Source: Poecilobothrus nobilitatus
Lineage: Eukaryota; Arthropoda; Insecta; Diptera; Dolichopodidae
NCBI GenBank assembly: GCA_947095535.1
Contig: OX352773.1
Location: 39,825,398 to 39,889,397 of the forward strand
Direction of reading: 5' to 3'
DNA: 64,000 bases
This document shows positions 56,803-64,000 of this stretch, in pieces. The notes below the pieces were generated by a model that saw only the letters and a program-made list of their open reading frames with translations, did not search any database and was not told the origin of the DNA. Position 1 is the first letter of the stretch. Every line of letters begins with the position of its first letter. The position numbers and the translations under genes were made by a program.

Positions 56803-57649
56803 TAAATAATGGATACACGAATGGATACACAAAGCTATGTATCTTCATGGAGGTTGAAGATAAACTATAGTAAATGTGAGTTGATTCTATTTAGAAACAA
56901 CGTTGCACAATGCCATACTTCTGTTCGCAAAAATTGGAAACAATTTCTGATCAGAGAAACTAAAAACTACGTAAGGTATTTTGGTATTCACAGTACATGT
57001 GAAAAAGCAAATGGAAAAAGCGAAGAAAGCCTTTTTTATTGCTAAAAGGTTATTCTATTCCAAGTATTTGTCGAATAGAGTTAAAATAATAGCTTATCAG
57101 TCCATCGTTAGACCAATTCTGAGTTATGGATGCGCCGTTTGGTACAATGTAAGCGCTTCCTTAATGGAAAAAATAAGGATTTTCGAAAGAAAATGTTTAA
57201 GGTCATGCCTTGGAGAATACCGTAAAGAAATAGAAAATACTAATCACTATCTATCAAACAAATATATTTACAATAAAGCAGCTATCATCCGCATTGACAA
57301 TTTCAATATTTCACTAATAAGAAACCATTTTCTTAGATCACAAAGAGTCATAGCTAATAGTTTTATTTGCCATGCCATATACCCTGACGACTCATATATA
57401 AAAACAACACTAAGTACTGGTTTTATTCCACCTGAAGACTTTTTCTTCCTTGATAAACATAATTATTTTCAAAATATAGATAAAGTCCCGATATTTTATC
57501 ATTTCAATGGAAGAGCGACAAACAAAAAAATAGAATTGAATATTAACCAATTAAATTTCACTGATCTGGTGTTTAATACGACAATTTCCGATACGGATAA
57601 AAAAAAATCAATAAATAGAAACTGTTTTTGGTGGCTTGAATCTACTTAA
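56803..57649 (+). pseudogene. LINE ORF2 fragment, C-terminal reverse transcriptase region, frameshifted
   Basis: Frame 1 (56809-57045) reads SSWRLKINYSKCELILFR then NYVRYFGI, matching the end of the reverse transcriptase domain (W..K.N..K.E.ILF, and Y.GI in the RT thumb). Frame 2 (56981-57649) continues HVKKQMEKAKKAFFIAKRLF, IIAYQSIVRPILSYGCAVWY and MEKIRIFERKCLRSCLGEYR, the typical C-terminal region of Jockey/I-type LINEs, and stops after WWLEST. The junction at about 56990 lacks the residues expected between YxGI and HVKK, so there is a deletion plus frame change. Upstream domains are absent: a 5'-truncated copy. The 3' non-coding part may extend to about 57980. Confidence 0.85.
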
Positions 57650-57989
57650 ATATAGATGCATAAGTACACTCATTCATATTTTAACATACCCCTATCCCGT
57701 TTCCTCATTTCCTTTCCCACTCCCGTTTAGTATTAAGTTTTAGATACAACTAATATTAAAAATTAGATAATTAAGAATTGTTTTTTTCCGCTTTTTTAAA
57801 TTCAAAAAGAAATAACAAATTGATCTGACAAATTTCAGATTTGTAAATAAAAATAAAATTATAATAAATATAAAAAATATAATAATTAATTAGAGTTAAG
57901 TAAGTAATTTAGAGATCTCCATTGTGGGACAGTTTATAACTTGTATACAAGAAAATAAAAAATGTAATTCACTTAGTTATAAGTTTTTT

Positions 57990-60697
57990 TTATGTGAAAA
58001 TTTCTAACTTTTGTACATATAATAAAATTAATAAAAAAAAAAACTTAAACAAAAAAAAAAAAAAATAGACGAATGGACAGAGTGAAACTAATAAGCAAAT
58101 TTTTCAAAAATATTTTTTTCATTTTTTTAAAAATGACAGATCTTAAATCAATATAGAAAAAATATTATTTGAAAATATTATAAAAGAATTATATTTGAAC
58201 TGTTACTACAATATAAGTAAACAGGACTGATTGTATTTCAATAGAATACTAAAAATAAATAAAAATAATATATTAATTAAAATATGATTTGTAAATTTTC
58301 TGTTATATTATCTAAGTATTTATTTTTATTATTTTTCTTTTCTTTTTTAAAAATTTTTCATTTGTTTTTCTTCAAATAAAGACATAAATTTGAAGATAAA
58401 ACAAAATATTAACCATAAGGGAATTGTTTGACTTTTTTGACCGCAGTTGGTTTGAGATATAATATGTAAATGATTGAAACCATAACCATCCTTTAACCAT
58501 CAATCTTATTAAAAAATTAACTTTATAGAAGAGCTTTTTTTATACAACCTCAATTCTTGTAAAACTAGAATACCTTAAAATCAAATACAGACCTATTTTT
58601 AAATACTTATAACTAGTTAACCAACAGTAAATTTTATAAACTTTATAAATTAAAATTTATAGGATACTTAAATTTTATAGATTACGTAAAACCAAAATTT
58701 TACAATATTTTAAAACAATAAAGATATTTTGAACCTCAGAAAAAATAAAATATTCAAATCTCCTTCCGTGGGTTATTAGGAAGTCAAAAGGAGAATTTTT
58801 TTGATTTTAATCTATTAAAATATTTTTTATTAAAATTAAAAGTTCAAAATTTCTTTTTCTATTACATAATGTATAAACGGCTTTTATTTATTAAATACTT
58901 AGGATATTTTTTTAGAAATGAAAGACATTGTTTCTTTATATTCCATAATTTTCTTTATATCGAAATTGAAAAAAAAACAGAACAGACAAAACAAATTCAA
59001 ACCAAAAATGAAATGATAATAAAGTGATTCAATTTGTTTAAGAAATTTATTGAAATTTTCAAAATATATTTTTGCATTTGTATTTTGATTATAAAAATTT
59101 TTCTACCTTAAATTTAAAAATTCTTTTTACCTTTGTTTCTTTATTTTTAAATTTTTTAAACAACACGTAATATTTTTATGAAAATAACAAAAAAAAAAAA
59201 AAACAAAAACAGGCATTTATTTTATAATAAAATAACGACAAATTAGCAAAGCGCATGAAAAAAAAAAAAATTTATTACTTCCTTAAACATTTTATATCCA
59301 CATAAATTTTTTTTTTTTCTATTTATTAATATCTACATACATATATATAAATAAATAGAAAAAAAATTTTTTTAATCAAGAAATATTTTCTGATATCACA
59401 CATTCTCCATTACTCTCCATTAAGATAAAAAAAAAAAAAATATTTTTATTTATTAAATCTTCGCTAACCAAACAAATCACATTCAATTTAACTGTTAATT
59501 TTTATTAAGAATGGCAACATTTTTTTTTTTTTCTTATTTGATTTAAAAGATAGTGTGACAGACTAGCTCTGCTGTATTAGTGACGTTTTTGTTTTTTCTA
59601 AATATATACATACATAGATGATGATTTATATTGTGTAAAAATGAGCAGAGAAGGAGGAATAGATACAATACCGATGACAATTTAAGTAGAAAAAATTGCA
59701 TCAAAAGGGAAATTTTTATTTTATAATTTTTCTTCCTTATATTTTTATTTTTTCTTTTGATTTTTGATTATACCTATTTCTTTTTTTTTTTATTCTTTTT
59801 CAAGTGCAGTAAATCAATTAAGAAAGGAAAAAAATAAAGAAATATAAAGAACTAAAAACAAAAGCAGACATCATCGTCATATGAATTATAATATATGGAT
59901 AGAAAATGATACCGGGTACGGTATTAAAATGTATATTATAAGAATGATGTAAAATTGGAATCAGATAAAAATTAAAGAATTTTAAACATAATTTCGAAAA
60001 TAAAAAATATTAAAAGATACATTTTTAAAAGTTTAAAATATTTAATCTTGAAAAAATAGAAAAGAATTTAAATCTTTTTTTTTTTTTTGTTTTGAAAGGA
60101 GAAAATTTCAAAACAAAAACGAAAATTATTTGAATTGTAATCCGAGATTTCAGTCGATATTTTATAAATTTTAGATAAAATTTAATTGAAAGTTGAAATT
60201 ATATCTATGCGTAATGGGCTAGGTTTAAGTAGGTTTAGGCATTTTTATATAAGTTTAAAAGTAATAACTCTGCATATTAAATAATAAATATGTTTTGCAT
60301 TTCAAATACTTTTGATTTCTTTGAAAATTTTAAGTGAATTCTAAGAATAATACTAAAACAAATATCATGTCTATATATGGAATTTTAAATAAAAAATTAA
60401 GATTTAATATTTCGAATTATTTTCGAATCCCTTAACTGAAATAAAATGAATATTGTTTAGTTCATTGTACATTATAGTGAACTCAATCAGCTGGAATTAA
60501 TGAAAATTGGAAAATTGAATCATACTGTGAAAATGGAATGATGAAAACAAAATACAAAAAAAAAATTAGAAAATGACATTAAATGAAAAGTTGTTTGTTT
60601 GTTTTTTAATTAGATTCTATGTTGATGCTGCTGTTTTATAGCTGTTTTTTCTATCATGATAACAATTTTGATCTTCTTATCTTTGTATATATTTTAG

Positions 60698-60728
<31 letters not shown>

Positions 60729-63700
60729 GTATATATATCTTACATATACTAAAAGTCATTGGAAGTATAAATTTCAAAAAAAAAAAATACAAAAATTAAA
60801 TAATTATTCTTTTTATTATTATTTCCTTAAACATTTAATACAATGAGTACATATTTTGAAGAATATAAAAAAAAAATCATAAAAATACTAAGACGTTAAA
60901 AGAAAATGAAAAAAATTATTGAAAATCGATTTTATGAGATCACAGACACGAAAAAAAAAAAAAACAAGTAGAGAAGGAAAAAACAACACTAACGTAATCG
61001 TTAAAATAATATCATAATAGAAAATTTAATTAATGACGTCATTTTGTTATTTTAGAACTTGATTCATTTTTTTCTTTTCAGTGATTGTAAAATGTACGCA
61101 ATATTTTCTCTTCTTTTATTGGATTTTCCGGATAAATGAAAGTTTATAATTAATTTCAGATAATTAAATTTTATTTAAAAGTAAATGAACCCTATAATAA
61201 AAATTTCTATTAAAAGAAATTTCAACCGAAAAAACCAAAGAAAGGAAAATTAATAAAATCATGGCCCACTGAAAATATTTATGAAAAAAAAAAATGACGG
61301 GGGGAAATTATTTATAAAAAGATTTTTATTTTGTATTCATTATCGAATACCATACATTTATATAAAAAAAAAAAAAAAATTTAAATATTCACTAAAATGA
61401 TAATTACACAGAAAATTTTATTCATAAATTTCTAAATTTCTAATTTTAATAAAATTTAATGTTTATTGTATTTTTTTTTTTTTTTTTTTGTAATTACCAT
61501 TTATTATTAACATTTAATATTAAAACCAATTTTTTTACTTTAAAAGATTAAATTTACATATTGAAATATATATAATTCACTAGTGACCTGTCTTGATATT
61601 TCCGTAAATTTTCAAAATAAATATCAAATATCGCGAAATACAATTTTGATACTTCATTATAGGATCTGATTATAAAATTTTCTTAATTCAAAGCCTTGTA
61701 AGTGATAATTTGATAAATATTAAAAAACTATATTGTCTTTTTATAAAATTACATACATTTTTTTTTTTTTTTTTTAAGTATATTTTAACATAACTTTTAT
61801 ATTATAAACGTATTTATAAAATTCTTTAAATTAAAGGAATCTTTGAGGATTACTTTAATTTAAAATTTCCTTTAAATTCATATTTTTATTATACATATGT
61901 ATATATGTATATACAAGTTTTATAAAAGTACCAACTGCAACATGTAATATTTTCACTAACTTTAATAATAAATATGAAAATAACAAGGAAAAACTTAAAA
62001 TAGTAAACAATCTTATAAAAAAAAAAAAAAAAAACAGAAAATGGCATAAAAAATAAACAAGGAAGAAATTACAAAAAAGGACAATATAATGCTCAACACA
62101 AATTTCATAAAAGTGAATTTATTTATTTATAAAAAAAAAAAAAAAAAACTTTTCATAATAATTTTTATTTTAAATTTGTTTTACTCCTAAGAACGAATAA
62201 ATGTTGTATTCGTGTAAAGAACATGAAATACAGTGAATGCGACAAAATGCATACATTTTCTGATTTTTTTTTTTTTATAACATCATCAACTAAAAACTTT
62301 TTTGTGTGTTTCCAAAAATAAAAATCAAAAAAAGGAAACACTTTTTACATGATACTTAGCTACTATATACACTATATATCAGTTTATTTTATTTTATTTG
62401 CGGTATAGAACAAGTAAATTACATAATTAAATTCATTAAAAATATATAGTCTAAAGTTTTGTATAGACTTTAAATTATTATAATATATTTTTATATAATT
62501 AAATAATATAAAAAATACTGCATGTATTAAAAAAAAAAATCGGGCCAACATTTTTCAATATAATGAATGAAGTAAAAAAAAAATAAACCAAAAAACTTGA
62601 ATCGCGTTCGTTGTGTTCTAAACAAATTTATTCTTTTATAATTGCTTATACTTATATAATGCACAAACATAAAGGATAAAAATAATATATATGTTACTGA
62701 CAATAACAAAAAAAAAAAAAAAAAAGCCTAACAATATGCAAACTTAATAGTTTCCGTACAGAAAAAAAAAAAAAAACTATTCCTTTTTTTAGCTTCTTTT
62801 TTTTCTTCCTTTTTAAAGGTATAACGACTTTATTCGACCTGATTTTATGCATATTTTCTCCTAAATAAAAGGAATAACAAGTATATAATATACAAACATA
62901 TGTATATATAGTGAACATCTATTTTATTCCTTTTAAAGTTATATAGTTATATAACATAAAGGTGCTGTACGCGTATATTTTTATGGGATACTTAGAAACT
63001 AAAGGGAGGCAAAAGAAAATAGAAAAATTACAAAATTAAAAACTAGGACAACAAGATGTTGTACAACTATACTTTTTTTTTTATTTTATTTTTTTTTTTA
63101 TTAAAATCTATTTTTTTTACTATTTTACTGAAATAATGAGAAAAATAATAATAAAAGAATAGAAAATAAAATAAAAATGTAAAAACAAATAATTTTGTCA
63201 AAAAAAAAAAGACTAAAATTAAAAAAAAAATTTTTTTTTTGCCAGATATCTACGTACTAAAGTTAATTATGTTGAAATAATTTTCTTAGGAGTATGAGAA
63301 GTATTTTAGTTATTCTATTTTTTTTTTTATAACGAAAAATTTAAAAGACAACTTTAAGATTAAATTTAAATTCTATATGATTATATACATATAGATATTT
63401 TGCTTCAGTTTAAATTTATCACAACTGAATTAAATAGAACTGAAAACGACAGTTTGGACAGGCTTTTCAGAAATGCATTCAACCATTTTAAATTTTTTGA
63501 TTACTCAATGGTATAAGATATATATTTTTTTATTATATAATATACAAGATGTTTACGTGTATGAATTTATGGGTAGATTGTTTTTTTTTTTAGCCTAATC
63601 AAAAAATTTTGTACTTAAATAGAAGGACATTTAGTCTCAAAAGGTTTCTAGTTAATTTTTAATGTTTTTTTTTTTCTTTGTATTTGTGTTAAGGGACTTT

Positions 63701-64000
63701 AAATAAAATCTTTGGTTTTAATTGATTCTTGTACTTAGGAACATATTTGTAAGATAAATATGTTTTAGATATTAACCTTTTTAGATAATGAAATTTTTAT
63801 GGTGTAAGGTGTAGGATACTTATATGAGAAAAATTCTTTAATTTATTTAAGCAGTGTTCATTTGATTCACAATATTGTTTGGTTTTAATTAAATAGAATA
63901 TATTTTAGGCATATACACCAAAATATTAATATTCTTTAATTTTCAATATAACTTAACAAATTAAAATAATTTGAATTATGTATACAAAAAATAAAGGTTA
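57990..64000. other. AT-rich stretch, no gene seen
   Basis: Homopolymers and TA tracts, including (TA)n/(TATG) at about 60696-60738. A tgacgtca octamer sits at about 61034. No supported coding or RNA gene. Confidence 0.5.

Noticed and set aside
1..64000. CRISPR arrays, bacterial operons, riboswitches
   Set aside because: No regularly spaced identical repeats and no prokaryotic gene organisation; the window is eukaryotic nuclear DNA.

Overview
This is a very AT-rich eukaryotic nuclear window, saturated with A/T homopolymers and TA-rich simple repeats. Spliceosomal introns, an animal-specific kinase gene, non-LTR retrotransposon debris, tRNA-derived SINEs and small inverted-repeat elements point to an insect. 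A (GGAC)n element ending in a 'taccctata...agggtata' hairpin at about 2.8-3.6 kb resembles intergenic elements I remember from flies, so Diptera is my best guess. No species can be named from the sequence alone.

One gene dominates: a minus-strand orthologue of MRCK (CDC42-binding protein kinase, Drosophila genghis khan, gek). I assembled 18 coding exons from 35098 (ATG) down to 12880 (TAA). All junctions are GT-AG and phase-consistent; the CDS is 5469 nt, encoding 1822 residues. Domain order is complete: AGC kinase, kinase tail, long coiled coil, polyQ insert, C1 zinc finger, PH, CNH, CRIB and Ser/Pro-rich tail. The kinase half (32.9-35.1 kb), coiled-coil exons (30.8-32.1 kb) and C-terminal half (12.9-16.3 kb) are separated by one giant 14.5-kb phase-1 intron (16307-30841).

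That intron is the most interesting region. Reading down the minus strand it holds: an Asn-rich reading frame ending in a single C-terminal transmembrane segment (25948-27825); a second Asn-rich exon with a good acceptor whose phase matches the last coiled-coil exon of gek (23313-24017); a plus-strand non-LTR retrotransposon fossil (about 19.3-20.8 kb); and a 48-nt, GC-richer island with splice borders at both ends that fits as an in-frame gek cassette exon (18499-18546).

The flanks (1-12.8 kb and 35.5-64 kb) show no recognisable host gene. They contain a nested inverted-repeat element with 135-142 bp tandem repeats (2.4-4.1 kb), a 403-bp inverted-repeat element (7860-8262), a 547-bp TA-flanked MITE (44977-45523), a tRNA-derived SINE with 11-bp target-site duplications (48770-49004), a frameshifted 3' LINE fragment (56.8-57.65 kb), a perfect 29-bp stem hairpin (53211-53274) and a degenerate coding-like island at the left edge. 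The 35.5-64 kb side lies upstream of gek and may hold its 5'UTR exons and promoter, but none is provable here. All calls come from reading the sequence; no alignment or database search was run.
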